From Acidobacteriota bacterium (GTDB lineage Bacteria > Acidobacteriota > Terriglobia > Bryobacterales > Bryobacteraceae), in assembly GCA_023436715.1 (NCBI GenBank), contig JAEZIJ010000248.1, positions 3,358-67,357 on the forward strand: a stretch of 64,000 nucleotides of DNA, in the 5' to 3' direction. Made by a program: the position numbers and the translations under genes. The notes under the pieces were generated by a model. That model saw only the letters and a list, made by a program, of their open reading frames with translations. It searched no databases and had not been told where the DNA came from. The first letter of the stretch is position 1, and each line of letters starts with the position of its first letter. Shown here in pieces: positions 8,161 to 17,584 of the stretch.

Positions 8161-9379
8161 CAGCCGCGCGTTTCAGCACTTTCGTCAGCACGCTGACCGC
8201 ACGGTCGACTTCCTTCGCGGTGATGATGTAGGGCGGCAGGAACCGCAGCACCTTATCGTGCGTGCAGTTGATCAGCAGACCTTCGGCCATTGCGTCGAGG
8301 ACGATTTGCTTGCCCGGGATGTCCAGCTCCATGCCGATCATCAAGCCGAAACCCCGGACCTCGCGGATGAATCCGAAGTGACGGGACAACCCGGAAAGCT
8401 CGGCGCGGAACTGGGCGCCCAGAGAATGTATTGAGGGCAGCAGCCCTTCCAGAATGTCAAGGAACTCGAGCGCCACGCGGCAGGCCAACGGGCCGCCGCC
8501 AAACGTGGTGCCGTGCATTCCTGGAGCGATCGTCGCGGCGGCTCTTTCATTGGCGATCAGCACGCCGAGAGGCAGACCGCAGGCAAGCGGCTTGGCGGCG
8601 ACCGCGATATCGGGCAGGATCGCGGGCTCGGCCAACTGGTAGGCGAAATACTTGCCCGGGCGTCCGACGCCGCACTGGATTTCATCAAACACGAGCAAGG
8701 CGTTGTGCCGCTTCGCCAGATGCGCGACCTTCTGCACAAACTCGGGGTTGAGCGGGTAGACACCACCCTCGCCCTGAATCCACTCCATGATGACGCCTGC
8801 CGTATTCGGGCCGATGGCCGCCTCGGCGGCTGCCATGTCGTCCGGAGGGATGAATTTCACCCCGGCAAGCAGGGGCTCGAAATCCTTGCGGTACTTCGCC
8901 TGGCCGGTCACCGAGATGGCGCCGATGGTCCGGCCGTGGAACGAATTATCGAGCGACACGATTTCGTGCTTCTCCGGCCCGCACTTTCCGCCGTGGGACC
9001 GGATCATCTTGATGGCGGCCTCCATAGCTTCGGTTCCGGAGTTGCAGAAGAAACTGCGCTGGAGTCCACTGATGGCGGCCAACCGCTGGGCGAGGCGCCC
9101 CTGATACTCGTGATAGTAAAGGTTCGAGGAATGGATCAGACGCGCCGCCTGCTCGCGAACCACTCGCATGATCCGCGGATGAGCGTGGCCGAGCGCGCTC
9201 ACACCGATGCCGGCGATGAGGTCGAGGTAACGTTTTCCATCCAGATCGTAAAGGTAACAGCCCTTTCCGCGATCGAGCACGAGCGGATACCTGCCGTAGT
9301 TTTGCAACAGGTACTGGCGTTCCAGGTCCATGACCTCCTGCGCGCCGGCTGAAGGACTGGACTCCGAGGGGGTAAGCAT
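8156..9379 (-). CDS. argD: Acetylornithine/succinylornithine-type class III aminotransferase (ArgD-like)
   Basis: A 407-aa PLP enzyme. ArgD converts N-acetylglutamate semialdehyde to N-acetylornithine in arginine synthesis. Visible motifs are NSGTEA (113-118), the substrate-loop SFHGRT near 146, FDEIQCGVGR with the PLP-contacting Asp242, and Schiff-base Lys263 in AVAAKPLACGLPLG. The start at 9379 is a choice: ATG 9332 has AGGAGG only 2 bases upstream, too close, and the frame is open much further upstream without homology. No other arginine gene is nearby, and related transaminases (for example GabT) are not excluded. The last residues AAA and the stop lie in the tandem repeat. Confidence 0.85.
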   Translation of the reverse strand: MLTPSESSPSAGAQEVMDLERQYLLQNYGRYPLVLDRGKGCYLYDLDGKRYLDLIAGIGVSALGHAHPRIMRVVREQAARLIHSSNLYYHEYQGRLAQRLAAISGLQRSFFCNSGTEAMEAAIKMIRSHGGKCGPEKHEIVSLDNSFHGRTIGAISVTGQAKYRKDFEPLLAGVKFIPPDDMAAAEAAIGPNTAGVIMEWIQGEGGVYPLNPEFVQKVAHLAKRHNALLVFDEIQCGVGRPGKYFAYQLAEPAILPDIAVAAKPLACGLPLGVLIANERAAATIAPGMHGTTFGGGPLACRVALEFLDILEGLLPSIHSLGAQFRAELSGLSRHFGFIREVRGFGLMIGMELDIPGKQIVLDAMAEGLLINCTHDKVLRFLPPYIITAKEVDRAVSVLTKVLKRAAA

Positions 9380-9431
9380 CTTTTTATCATAGCTTGCAGC
9401 GTGTTGCCGCGTGTTAACATCGAGGTGCAGA

Positions 9432-10628
9432 ATGACCTGGAAGTACGCTGCTCCCCTTGCCGTTTGCCTGAGCATTCGTGCGCTCGCCGCGGCTGTTCTA
9501 CCCGCCGGAACCGAGTTGGAAGTCCGCCTCAAGACAAAGGTGGCCAGCAACGCATCCAAACCGAAAGACGCGGTGGAGGCGGTGCTGATACGGCCGGTTG
9601 TGGTTGACGGAACTATCGCCGTCGAGGCGGGTACGCCGTTGCGCGGCGAGGTCACGAAGGCGACGCCGATCACCGCGCCCGACGAACGTGCAACACTCGA
9701 TATCGCATTCACCTCGCTCGGCGATGCCAAGATTGAAGGCCGCATCACCGCGGTCGATAACGCACGGGAGACGGTGGATCGGACTGGACGGATCACGGGC
9801 ATTCTCGCGTCTGAAACTCCCACCGCGAGGCTTGACCAGGGCGTCGAGCGGGTCGCGAAGAAGTACGGCAAGCTCGGCGATTTTCTTCAGGGCTTGAAGT
9901 CCTCCATCTTCAAAGAGCCAGAGCCGGAGATCGTGTACGAACCGGGCGTCGAGATGAAGGTCGCGCTGCAAAAGGCCGTGGACTGGAAAGCTGCGCCGGG
10001 GACCGCGTCGCCAATCGTTCCCGTCTCGCCGGAGGCGGATATTTACGCCCTGGTGAATTCCCAGCCCTGGCAAACCACAACGCCGGGAGAACAGCCGATT
10101 CCTTCGGACCTCACCAACCTGATGTTCCTGGGCTCCGAGGAGCAGCTTACGGCAACGTTCCAGGCCGCGGGCTGGGCGACGGCCGCGCAGTTGAATACGG
10201 GTTCCGGGCTCGAGGTGGTTCGAGCGGTGGCGGAATCACGCGGATACAAGGAAGCACCGATGTCGGTGCTGCTGCTCGACGGCAACAAGCCGGACCTCGT
10301 GTTCCAGAAGCAGAACAATACGTTCGCGATGCGGCACCACTTGAGAATCTGGCGGAGGCCGGGAACGTTCCAGGGACGCACGATCTGGGTGTGCGCCGCG
10401 ACGCACGACATCGGGATTGAGTTCTCGCCCGAGAAACGCAACTTCATCCACAAGATCGATTCGGAGATCGACCGGGAGCGAGCGAAGGTGGTGAGCGACC
10501 TTGTGTTCACGGGGCGGGTCAAAGAGCTGTCGCTTGTGGAACGCCCGGATGCGCCCCGGCACAGCGAGAATGCCACAGGAGACAAGCTGGAGACGGACGG
10601 CCGGATGGCGGTTCTCGTGCTGAACTGA
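9432..10628 (+). CDS. Exported protein with LssY C-terminal domain
   Basis: A protein of 398 aa with a signal peptide (MTWKYAAPLAVCLSIRALAA). The N-terminal half resembles a beta-rich domain (LPAGTELEVRLKTKVASN). The C-terminal half matches the LssY_C family: LMFLGSEEQLTATFQAAGW, HHLRIWRRPG, RTIWVCAATHDIGIEFS and IDSEIDRERAKVVSDL. LssY_C is found beside PAP2 phosphatases or alone and has no assigned activity. I start at ATG 9432 to give a clean signal peptide; GAGGTG lies upstream. It diverges from argD. Confidence 0.78.
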   Translation: MTWKYAAPLAVCLSIRALAAAVLPAGTELEVRLKTKVASNASKPKDAVEAVLIRPVVVDGTIAVEAGTPLRGEVTKATPITAPDERATLDIAFTSLGDAKIEGRITAVDNARETVDRTGRITGILASETPTARLDQGVERVAKKYGKLGDFLQGLKSSIFKEPEPEIVYEPGVEMKVALQKAVDWKAAPGTASPIVPVSPEADIYALVNSQPWQTTTPGEQPIPSDLTNLMFLGSEEQLTATFQAAGWATAAQLNTGSGLEVVRAVAESRGYKEAPMSVLLLDGNKPDLVFQKQNNTFAMRHHLRIWRRPGTFQGRTIWVCAATHDIGIEFSPEKRNFIHKIDSEIDRERAKVVSDLVFTGRVKELSLVERPDAPRHSENATGDKLETDGRMAVLVLN

Positions 10629-10636
10629 GCGAGCCC

Positions 10637-11401
10637 TCAGCTATACCTGCGAAAAAAGTAGTTGCCGGCAAGCCCTTCGAAGTAGAGCGCACCGGCGCGC
10701 GGACTCACTTCGAGAGACGGATCCTTCACGAATCCGTTGTGCCAGAGCTCCCACGCGCCGGGGGCGAGACCGCCGACCAGGCACTTCACGGGACCTTCGC
10801 GCTCGACGAAAAAGAACTGCGGCTCGCGGGCGCTGCGGACCTCGTTGTGAAAGAGGATCACCCACTCGCCCGCGCGAACTCCGGCGAGATCGACACTCCC
10901 GACGAATTCGACGCGCTCGGCTGAGGTTTGGCCAAACTGCATGGCGCAGAGAAACAGGCTTTCGGGCGATGCGCTCGTCTGGGAGATCGCGATGCGGCCC
11001 GTCGCGGCCTCGATCTTTCCGTCATCTCCCGGAAGGAGGATCGAAGCTTTCACCGCGCGCCGCGAAGGCAGGGCGGCCGTGACCACGTTTCCGCGGAGAA
11101 CGGGTTCCGCGAAGCCTTCCAGATGATAAATGGCGCGGGGCGAGGGTACGATGTCGAAAGTCACGAGGGTAAGAGAGGCGGCGTCGGGCTTCAGAACTAC
11201 GAACGAACGCCTGCGTTCGCCCACGGCCACCGCCAGGAAAGCGAATTCCGGGTGAAGCGGGTCAGGCCCGAGACTGTACCCCAGCGCGGCGGCACTCGCG
11301 GCGTCGGCGCCAAGCAGCGCGAAGAGGAATTTTCGCTCGTGCCATGCGGGGGATTCCAACAGCGCCTGTATGTCGTGCGCGTTCAGCGGCGGGGTCTGCA
11401 C
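10637..11401 (-). CDS. Hypothetical protein
   Basis: 254 aa from a GTG start, not recognised. There is no clear signal peptide or membrane segment. The sequence looks like a mixed beta protein; the C-terminal quarter (AGEWVILFHNEVRSAREPQFFFVEREG, then GAWELWHNGFVKD, broken here in two motifs) suggests a beta-sandwich. It is 12 bases downstream of the DUF1848 gene on the same strand and ends 8 bases from the convergent LssY_C gene. Confidence 0.6.
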   Translation of the reverse strand: MQTPPLNAHDIQALLESPAWHERKFLFALLGADAASAAALGYSLGPDPLHPEFAFLAVAVGERRRSFVVLKPDAASLTLVTFDIVPSPRAIYHLEGFAEPVLRGNVVTAALPSRRAVKASILLPGDDGKIEAATGRIAISQTSASPESLFLCAMQFGQTSAERVEFVGSVDLAGVRAGEWVILFHNEVRSAREPQFFFVEREGPVKCLVGGLAPGAWELWHNGFVKDPSLEVSPRAGALYFEGLAGNYFFRRYS

Positions 11402-11413
11402 GAGTAGAAGGTA

Positions 11414-12301
11414 TCACACTGAGGGTTTCGCGAAGAGGAATTCGCCTTCGGGATCGTGCGCGCGGTACCGCTCGCGAGCTGTCGAACGGCTGCGGACGGC
11501 GTAGCAGTACACGCAGCCGTGCGGGCAGGTATCATATTCGCCGATGTCGCGCGATTGACAGCAGCCGCAACCCGAACGGTGGGCGCGGGCGGGCGCGTGG
11601 ACTGCCCGGCCTGCCACATCGCTCAGCCGCACAGGATCTATGCAGCGGGCATCGGAGATTTCACCGGACAGGAACTCGCGCTGCCCGCAAACGCTCAATG
11701 CGATGCCGAACGAGCGCGCGCAGCAGGCCAGCGTGCTCAACAGGGCGTGCTTGTCTTCAGCGGGCGGGTCGCTCCATGTGAAACCCGCAGCGAGAGCCGC
11801 GCGATCCATGTTCTGCTTCGTCTTGCGATAGATCTGCGCGAATGAGACCACCACCTCGTCGGTGTAGCCTTCGAGAGAGCGCGCGATTCGTTCGAAGTTC
11901 CGCACGTGGAAATCAGGCGGCGTGATCGACGAGAGCACGATGGTGTCATACCGCCACACGGCAACACGCGGGCCGTACTCATCGTGCAGCGCCTTCACAT
12001 GCTCCACGGAGCGGGTCGCATCGATCACCGAAGACTCGAGCGCTCGCGGGTACGCGTTGATTGTGTACTGGACTACGAACGGCAGACCGCGCCGGCGCAC
12101 CTCGGGAAGGTGCGTGAGAAACGGCCCGATGTTCCTGGTCCAGAACACGAATGCCTCGACGTCCCCTGGCATCAGCGAGACCCGGAAGGGCTTGCCGCCG
12201 TAGGGGTTCAACACGCGGCAGTACCCCGCCCTGAGGCGGTTGGCGAACCACGGTCCATAGAACGCCGGGATATCGGTCTTGTAGCTGGCTGAGACGATCA
12301 C
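11414..12301 (-). CDS. DUF1848 family protein with CxxxCxxC cluster
   Basis: 295 aa from a GTG start. The N-terminus MIVSASYKTDIPAFYG and the FVFWTRNIGPF and VVQYTINAY blocks are typical of DUF1848, a family of unknown function. The C-terminus carries C245, C247 and C248, then C259-x3-C263-x2-C266 in YDTCPHGCVYCYA. That spacing is identical to the radical SAM [4Fe-4S] motif, but here it sits at the C-terminal end of a TIM-barrel-like protein. Iron-sulfur binding is inference. It lies between the F420-reductase-like and hypothetical genes on the same strand. Confidence 0.82.
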   Translation of the reverse strand: MIVSASYKTDIPAFYGPWFANRLRAGYCRVLNPYGGKPFRVSLMPGDVEAFVFWTRNIGPFLTHLPEVRRRGLPFVVQYTINAYPRALESSVIDATRSVEHVKALHDEYGPRVAVWRYDTIVLSSITPPDFHVRNFERIARSLEGYTDEVVVSFAQIYRKTKQNMDRAALAAGFTWSDPPAEDKHALLSTLACCARSFGIALSVCGQREFLSGEISDARCIDPVRLSDVAGRAVHAPARAHRSGCGCCQSRDIGEYDTCPHGCVYCYAVRSRSTARERYRAHDPEGEFLFAKPSV

Positions 12302-12332
12302 GAAAACTTCAGGCTATCACCGGAAGACGGGC

Positions 12333-12977
12333 TCAGCCCGATGCGGTGCGCGGGCCAGCGGCAAGCGTCTGCTTCGCGTCGCGGGCTGTCATCGGGCGAT
12401 TGTAGATGGGCGAATCCGGCTGCTGCTTGCGGCCGCCCTCGCGCAGGCTGCCGGTATCGACGGGAGCAAAACCGATTTGCTCGATGAGGCGCGCGACCGT
12501 GCGCTTGGCGTCCTCGTCGTCGCCGGCGATGAATACCGCATGGCGCTGTTCGACGGGAAGATCCTTCCTGCCACGAGTCGCGAGGTGTTGATAGTAGATT
12601 GTGTTGAACGCTTTCACCAACCTCGCCTGCGGCAGCCGCTTCACCACTTCTTCACTGGAGGTTGTGCCAGCGAGGTCGATGGCTTCCCCGGACGCGCTGT
12701 ATGGGTTCATGGCGTCGATGACGATTTTCCCGGCGACGGTTTTCGGAGGAGGCAATGCCTCCGCCTTGCGCCAAGGCACGGCGAGGAGCACGATATCTCC
12801 GAAGCGAGCCGCCTGCTCTACGGTCATCGCATGGGCGCGGGGACCGAGCTCGGAGACGAGTTCCTGAAGTGATTCCGGACCCCGGGAATTGCTGATCGCA
12901 ACCTCATGCCCGGCATTGATAAAGAGGCGCGCAACGGTGCCGCCGATGTGCCCCGCTCCGAGAATTCCGATCTTCAT
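12333..12977 (-). CDS. NADPH-dependent F420 reductase-like oxidoreductase
   Basis: 214 aa with an N-terminal Rossmann fold (MKIGILGAGHIGGTVARLF), the SNSRGPE segment typical of NADP-binding members, DIVLLAVPW and VIDAMNPYS. This is the F420_oxidored/NADP oxidoreductase family, which includes F420H2:NADP oxidoreductase and many enzymes not using F420. The C-terminal tail is Ala/Gly/Thr-rich and probably disordered. No F420 synthesis gene is visible, so the cofactor is open. It diverges from nuoA and probably heads the three-gene minus-strand unit. Confidence 0.78.
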   Translation of the reverse strand: MKIGILGAGHIGGTVARLFINAGHEVAISNSRGPESLQELVSELGPRAHAMTVEQAARFGDIVLLAVPWRKAEALPPPKTVAGKIVIDAMNPYSASGEAIDLAGTTSSEEVVKRLPQARLVKAFNTIYYQHLATRGRKDLPVEQRHAVFIAGDDEDAKRTVARLIEQIGFAPVDTGSLREGGRKQQPDSPIYNRPMTARDAKQTLAAGPRTASG

Positions 12978-13090
12978 TGTGCGGACCCCTCCCAGGCGAA
13001 CGGCCTTTGATTCCGATTATAGCGTGCGATATGTCGTTCTTACGCGTTCGAGTTAGAATGGAGCTAAGTTCGCTGGAGGGGAAGCTGTCG

Positions 13091-13447
13091 ATGCTCTGGC
13101 CTCTGGGAGTCTATTTCCTCGCGGTAATTGCAGTCGTTGTAGGCATGCTTGTTGTGTCCTGGCTGCTCGGCGAGCGGCACGACGACCCCGCGACAGGCTC
13201 GCCGTATGAATCCGGAATCATATCCCAGGGCACCGCACGCGTGCGCCTTTCGGCGAAGTTCTATCTGGTCGCGGTGTTCTTCGTCGTCTTCGACCTGGAA
13301 GCCGTGTTTATCTATGCGTGGGCTGTGGCCGGCCGCGAACTGGGCTGGGCCGGCTATTGGGAGATGGTGACCTTTGTGGGCATCCTCGCCATCGTGCTCG
13401 GTTACTTGTGGCGGGTGGGCGCTCTCGACTGGAATGTAAGCGCATGA
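13091..13447 (+). CDS. nuoA: NADH-quinone oxidoreductase subunit A
   Basis: 118 aa, three membrane segments. The family signature is [33 protein letters not shown], here split as YESGI and [20 protein letters not shown] start at ATG 13091 because GGAGGGG lies 9 bases upstream; the in-frame ATG at 13058 lacks a ribosome site. A TAGAAT box (13054-13059) may be the -10 of the whole nuo operon. The stop overlaps the nuoB ATG (ATGA, 13444-13447). Confidence 0.94.
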   Translation: MLWPLGVYFLAVIAVVVGMLVVSWLLGERHDDPATGSPYESGIISQGTARVRLSAKFYLVAVFFVVFDLEAVFIYAWAVAGRELGWAGYWEMVTFVGILAIVLGYLWRVGALDWNVSA

Positions 13448-14091
13448 ACTGGTGGACGACCGGAACGAACTCGGGCCTCGTTCAACCGGACACAGGTCCG
13501 TTTGAGGAGTCGGTACGGCGCAACGTGATCCTCGCGAAACTCGAGAAGCTGATCGCGTGGGGCCGGAAAAACTCGATGTGGCCGTTCAATTTCGGCCTCT
13601 CGTGCTGCTATGTCGAAATGGCCACCAGTATCACGAGCAAGTACGACATCGCACGCTACGGAGCGGAAGTGATCCGCGGAACGCCGCGCGAGGCGGATGT
13701 GATAGTGATCGCCGGAACGGTATTCATCAAGATGGCGCCTGTGATCCAGCGCCTGTACGAGCAGATGATGGAGCCGCGCTGGGTGATCTCGATGGGCTCG
13801 TGCGCGAATTCCGGCGGCATGTACGATGTCTACAGCGTCGTCCAGGGCGTGGACAAGTTCCTGCCGGTAGACGTCTATGTGCAGGGCTGCCCGCCGCGCC
13901 CCGACACATTCATGGAGGGCCTGCTGCTGTTGCGCGACGCTGTCGGCGCGGAGAAACGGCCGCTGAGCTGGGTGCTGGGGCCGCAAGGCGTCGAGCGTCC
14001 TTCGATGCCGTCCAACCGCGATCTTAAGCGGGCGGAGCGGCAACGGATGACCGTGCTCACATCGCCCGACGAGAGTTTCACGCAGCTATGA
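13444..14091 (+). CDS. nuoB: NADH-quinone oxidoreductase subunit B
   Basis: 215 aa. NuoB binds the N2 [4Fe-4S] cluster that passes electrons to quinone. The four ligands are visible: the adjacent pair C54-C55 in [10 protein letters not shown]120 in MGSCANSGG, and C149 in VQGCPPRPD. The start ATG 13444 overlaps the nuoA stop; the frame is open upstream but without homology. The end overlaps the nuoCD start by 4 bases. Confidence 0.96.
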   Translation: MNWWTTGTNSGLVQPDTGPFEESVRRNVILAKLEKLIAWGRKNSMWPFNFGLSCCYVEMATSITSKYDIARYGAEVIRGTPREADVIVIAGTVFIKMAPVIQRLYEQMMEPRWVISMGSCANSGGMYDVYSVVQGVDKFLPVDVYVQGCPPRPDTFMEGLLLLRDAVGAEKRPLSWVLGPQGVERPSMPSNRDLKRAERQRMTVLTSPDESFTQL

Positions 14092-15836
14092 TTGCGAGCG
14101 CGCCGGTTCTCAATCTACTCGAAGAGAAGTTTGGCGCGCCCCTGGTTGCGAGGCAGGAGACGCGAGACGGAATACCGACCTTCTGGACGCCGCGCGAAAA
14201 CGTACAGGAGGTCGTTCGTTGGCTTAAGTTCGATATCGAGCGGCCGTATCGCATGCTTTACGACATCACTGCTATCGACGAGCGTGAGCGCGTCAACCGG
14301 CGCGGACAGCCGCCGAGCGATTTCACCGTGGTGTATACGCTGTTCTCATTCGGGCGCAACGAGTACATCCGCATCAAGGCCGCTTTGCAGGATTCAGCAC
14401 TCTCCATCGGAACCGTCACGGGTATTTGGCCGTCGGCGAACTGGTACGAACGCGAACTGTGGGATATGTTCGGCATAGTCGTCGAGGGCCATCCACACCT
14501 CGAGCGCATCCTGATGCCGAGGGGTTGGAAAGGGCATCCGCTGCGCAAAGAGCATCCGGCACGCGCGACCGAAATGGAGCCGTACCGGTTGACCCCGGAG
14601 AAGGAACGCGCCGAGCAGGAACTGCTTCTATTTCGTCCCGAAGACTGGGGCATGTCGCGCAGCCGCGACGATACGGACTTCATGTTTCTGAACGTCGGGC
14701 CGCAGCATCCGGGTACGCACGGCGTGCTGCGGATCGTGCTGCAACTCGACGGCGAGGTCATCGTCGATGCGGTCCCGGACATCGGGTATCACCACCGCGC
14801 GGCGGAAAAGATGGGCGAGCGGCAAACGTGGCATACATACATTCCGTACACCGATCGGGTCGATTACCTCAGCGGCGTGGTGAACAACCTGGCCTATCTC
14901 CATTCCGTGGAGAGACTGGCCGGAATCGAGGTGCCGCCGCGCGCGCGTGTGATTCGCGTGATGTTGGTCGAGCTGTTCCGGATCATCAATCACCTGGTGT
15001 GGTACGGAACGTTCGCGCAGGACCTCGGCCAGATGTCCCCCGTCTTTTACACGTTCAATGACCGCGAGCGCGCGTTCGCAATTATCGAAACAATCTGCGG
15101 AGCGCGCATGCACCCCAACTGGTTCCGCATCGGCGGGGTCGCGCAGGATCTTCCGAACGGCTGGGACGCGCTGGTCCGCGAGTTCCTGAAATACCTGCCG
15201 CCGCGTCTTAAGGAGTACGACCGCACGGTACTCGCTAATCGTATCTTCAAGGCGCGGACGGTCGGGGTCGGCGCATACGATACCGATACGGCGATCGAAT
15301 GGGGTGTGACCGGCCCCAATCTGCGCGCGTGCGGCTACGAGTGGGATTTCCGCAAGAAGCAGCCGTACTCCGGATACGAAGATTTCCAATTCGATATTCC
15401 GATCGGCAAGAACGGCGATTGCTATGACCGCGCCGTCGTGCGTGTCGAGGAGATGCGCCAGAGCCTCCGCATCATTGAGCAGTGCGTGGATAACATGCCC
15501 GAAGGGCCGTACAAATCCAGCCATCCGCTCACGACGCCGCCACTGAAGCAATACACGATGCACGATATCGAGACGCTGATTACGCACTTCCTGAACGTGA
15601 GTTGGGGGCCTGTGGTGCCGCCCGGGGAAGCATTGTGTCCGATCGAGGCAAGCAAGGGAAACAACGGTTACTATCTGGTGAGCGACGGCAGTACGGGATC
15701 GTACCGCACTCACATCCGCACGCCGTCTTTTCCGCACTTGCAGATGCTACCGCTGCTGTGCCGCGGACGGCTGATACCGGACTTGCTGGCGGTTCTCGGA
15801 GCCATGGATTACGTACTCGCGGACGTGGACAGGTGA
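14088..15836 (+). CDS. nuoCD: NADH-quinone oxidoreductase fused subunits C/D
   Basis: A 582-aa fusion. Residues 1 to about 180 are NuoC, with the family signature [10 protein letters not shown] at 121-130. NuoD begins near 195 ([16 protein letters not shown], with GPQHPGTHG at 204-212) and runs to DYVLADVDR. NuoD forms the quinone cavity together with NuoB. There is no stop or ribosome site between the parts, so this is a true fused gene as in E. coli; many other bacteria keep nuoC and nuoD separate. Confidence 0.96.
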   Translation: MIASAPVLNLLEEKFGAPLVARQETRDGIPTFWTPRENVQEVVRWLKFDIERPYRMLYDITAIDERERVNRRGQPPSDFTVVYTLFSFGRNEYIRIKAALQDSALSIGTVTGIWPSANWYERELWDMFGIVVEGHPHLERILMPRGWKGHPLRKEHPARATEMEPYRLTPEKERAEQELLLFRPEDWGMSRSRDDTDFMFLNVGPQHPGTHGVLRIVLQLDGEVIVDAVPDIGYHHRAAEKMGERQTWHTYIPYTDRVDYLSGVVNNLAYLHSVERLAGIEVPPRARVIRVMLVELFRIINHLVWYGTFAQDLGQMSPVFYTFNDRERAFAIIETICGARMHPNWFRIGGVAQDLPNGWDALVREFLKYLPPRLKEYDRTVLANRIFKARTVGVGAYDTDTAIEWGVTGPNLRACGYEWDFRKKQPYSGYEDFQFDIPIGKNGDCYDRAVVRVEEMRQSLRIIEQCVDNMPEGPYKSSHPLTTPPLKQYTMHDIETLITHFLNVSWGPVVPPGEALCPIEASKGNNGYYLVSDGSTGSYRTHIRTPSFPHLQMLPLLCRGRLIPDLLAVLGAMDYVLADVDR

Positions 15837-15840
15837 CGGC

Positions 15841-16305
15841 ATGCTGACACCGCAAGAGCAGCACGAAATCGAAGAGGAAGCGGCACACTACCCGGAACGG
15901 AAGTCTGTCTCGATCGATGCGCTCCGCATAGTGCAACGGCATCGGGGCTGGATTTCCGATGAGGCCCTCACCGATGTGGCCGGCTTCCTGGGAATGTCTG
16001 TTACTGAATTGGATAGCGTGGCCAGTTTCTACAACCTGATTTTCCGCAAGCCGGTGGGGCGGCACGTAGTTTTCGTCTGCGACAGCGTGAGCTGCTGGAT
16101 CATGGGTTACGGCAGCCTGCGCGACCAACTCAGGATGCGCCTGGGGATCGAGTTCGGTCAAACCACCGCCGACGGACGCTTCACGCTGCTTCCCATAGTG
16201 TGCCTGGGAGCGTGCGATCACGCGCCCGTGATGATGATCGACGAAGACACACACCTCGATGTCAGCCCCGCCGGTATCGACCGGATTCTGGAGCGATACG
16301 CGTAA
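15841..16305 (+). CDS. nuoE: NADH-quinone oxidoreductase subunit E
   Basis: 154 aa with the thioredoxin-like [2Fe-2S] (N1a) fold. The four cysteines are C80 and C85 (CDSVSC) and C121 and C125 (CLGAC). The N-terminal helical part includes ALRIVQRHRGWISDEAL. It works with NuoF at the NADH-oxidising tip. It starts 4 bases after nuoCD, and its stop directly abuts the nuoF ATG. Confidence 0.95.
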   Translation: MLTPQEQHEIEEEAAHYPERKSVSIDALRIVQRHRGWISDEALTDVAGFLGMSVTELDSVASFYNLIFRKPVGRHVVFVCDSVSCWIMGYGSLRDQLRMRLGIEFGQTTADGRFTLLPIVCLGACDHAPVMMIDEDTHLDVSPAGIDRILERYA

Positions 16306-17583
16306 ATGGAAAAGCCGCTCACAGCGCGAATCCGAACCGATGGCGAGGCGCTCGACCTCGGCGGTTACGAGCGCGCGGGCGGCTACCAGGGTTTGCGCAA
16401 AGCGCTGCGCGAGATGTCGCCGAAGGAAATCGTGGATGCGGTGAAGGACTCCAACCTTCGCGGCCGCGGAGGAGCGGGCTTCCCGGCAGGGCTGAAGTGG
16501 AGCCTCGTACCGTCCGGCGATGGCGCGCCGCGTCCGAAATATGTCGCGGTGAACGCGGACGAAATGGAGCCCGGCACATTCAAGGATCGGCTGCTGCTCG
16601 AGGGCGATCCGCACTCGGTAATCGAAGGCGCGGCGATCGCCGTTCGTGCGATCGAGGGCGACAAGGCGTACATCTTCCTTCGCGGCGAGTATGTGCTCGC
16701 CGCCGAACGAATCCGAAGGGCGCTGGCCGAAGCGTATACGGCGGGCTATCTGGGTAAGAACGTGTTGGGCACCGGTATCGGCATAGATATTCACCTGCAC
16801 ATAAGCGCGGGCCGGTACATGTGCGGAGAGGAAACAGGTTTGCTCAACGCGCTCGAAGGCAAGCGCGCCAACCCGCGAGCGAAGCCGCCATTCCCAGTGG
16901 TATCCGGCCTCTGGGGCAAGCCGACGGTCATCAATAACGTGGAAACGCTTGCCTGCGTGCCGCACATCATCAACAACGGCGTGGACTGGTTCAAGGGCTT
17001 GAGCAGGAGCAAGGATGGCGGCACGAAACTCTATGGCGCGAGCGGGAAGGTGAAGCGCCCGGGGCTGTGGGAGCTTCCCATGGGAACGACGGCACGCGAA
17101 ATCCTGGAAGAGCACGCCGGCGGCATGCGCGACGGGCTGCGGTTGCGAGGGTTCCTGCCAGGCGGCGCGTCAACAGATTTCCTCACGGAAGAACACCTCG
17201 ACGTGAAGATGGACTTCACCGAAGTGCAGAAAGTCGGTAGCCGCATGGGCACGGGCACGATGATTGTGCTCGACGACCGCACGTGCCCCGTAGGCATGAC
17301 GCTCAACCTCGAGCACTTCTTCGCACAGGAATCCTGCGGGTGGTGCACTCCGTGCTGGAGCGGCCTCGGCTGGGCGGAACGGATTCTAGAAGGAATCGAA
17401 GAGGGGCACGGCGAACCGCGAGACCTGGACGATTTACAGGCGATCACGAAGTTCGTTGCGCCGGGAAACACGTTTTGCGCGCTGGCGCCCGGCGCGGCCG
17501 AACCCTTGCAGAGCGCCCTCAAATACTTTCGGCAAGATTTCGAGCGGCACATTCGCGAGAAACGCTGCCCGTGGCTGTCCTGA
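16306..17583 (+). CDS. nuoF: NADH-quinone oxidoreductase subunit F (FMN, NADH site)
   Basis: 425 aa. The FMN/NADH loop is GRGGAGFPAG at 53-62, followed by NADEMEPGTFKDR near 84-95 and CGEETGLLNALEGKR at about 173-187. The N3 [4Fe-4S] ligands are C344, C347, C350 (ESCGWCTPC) and C391. It oxidises NADH and passes electrons to NuoE and NuoG. Length is normal and all key residues are present. Confidence 0.97.
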   Translation: MEKPLTARIRTDGEALDLGGYERAGGYQGLRKALREMSPKEIVDAVKDSNLRGRGGAGFPAGLKWSLVPSGDGAPRPKYVAVNADEMEPGTFKDRLLLEGDPHSVIEGAAIAVRAIEGDKAYIFLRGEYVLAAERIRRALAEAYTAGYLGKNVLGTGIGIDIHLHISAGRYMCGEETGLLNALEGKRANPRAKPPFPVVSGLWGKPTVINNVETLACVPHIINNGVDWFKGLSRSKDGGTKLYGASGKVKRPGLWELPMGTTAREILEEHAGGMRDGLRLRGFLPGGASTDFLTEEHLDVKMDFTEVQKVGSRMGTGTMIVLDDRTCPVGMTLNLEHFFAQESCGWCTPCWSGLGWAERILEGIEEGHGEPRDLDDLQAITKFVAPGNTFCALAPGAAEPLQSALKYFRQDFERHIREKRCPWLS

Positions 17584-17584
17584 C

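Noticed and set aside
9380..9871. N-terminal extension of argD
   Set aside because: The open frame continues upstream but lacks homology and runs antisense through the start of the LssY_C gene.
14088..15836. Frameshift joining separate nuoC and nuoD
   Set aside because: The reading frame is continuous with a plausible linker, and fused nuoCD genes are well known.
17456..17584. Earlier start of nuoG inside nuoF
   Set aside because: ATG 17585 gives the normal NuoG N-terminus; the upstream part has no family match.
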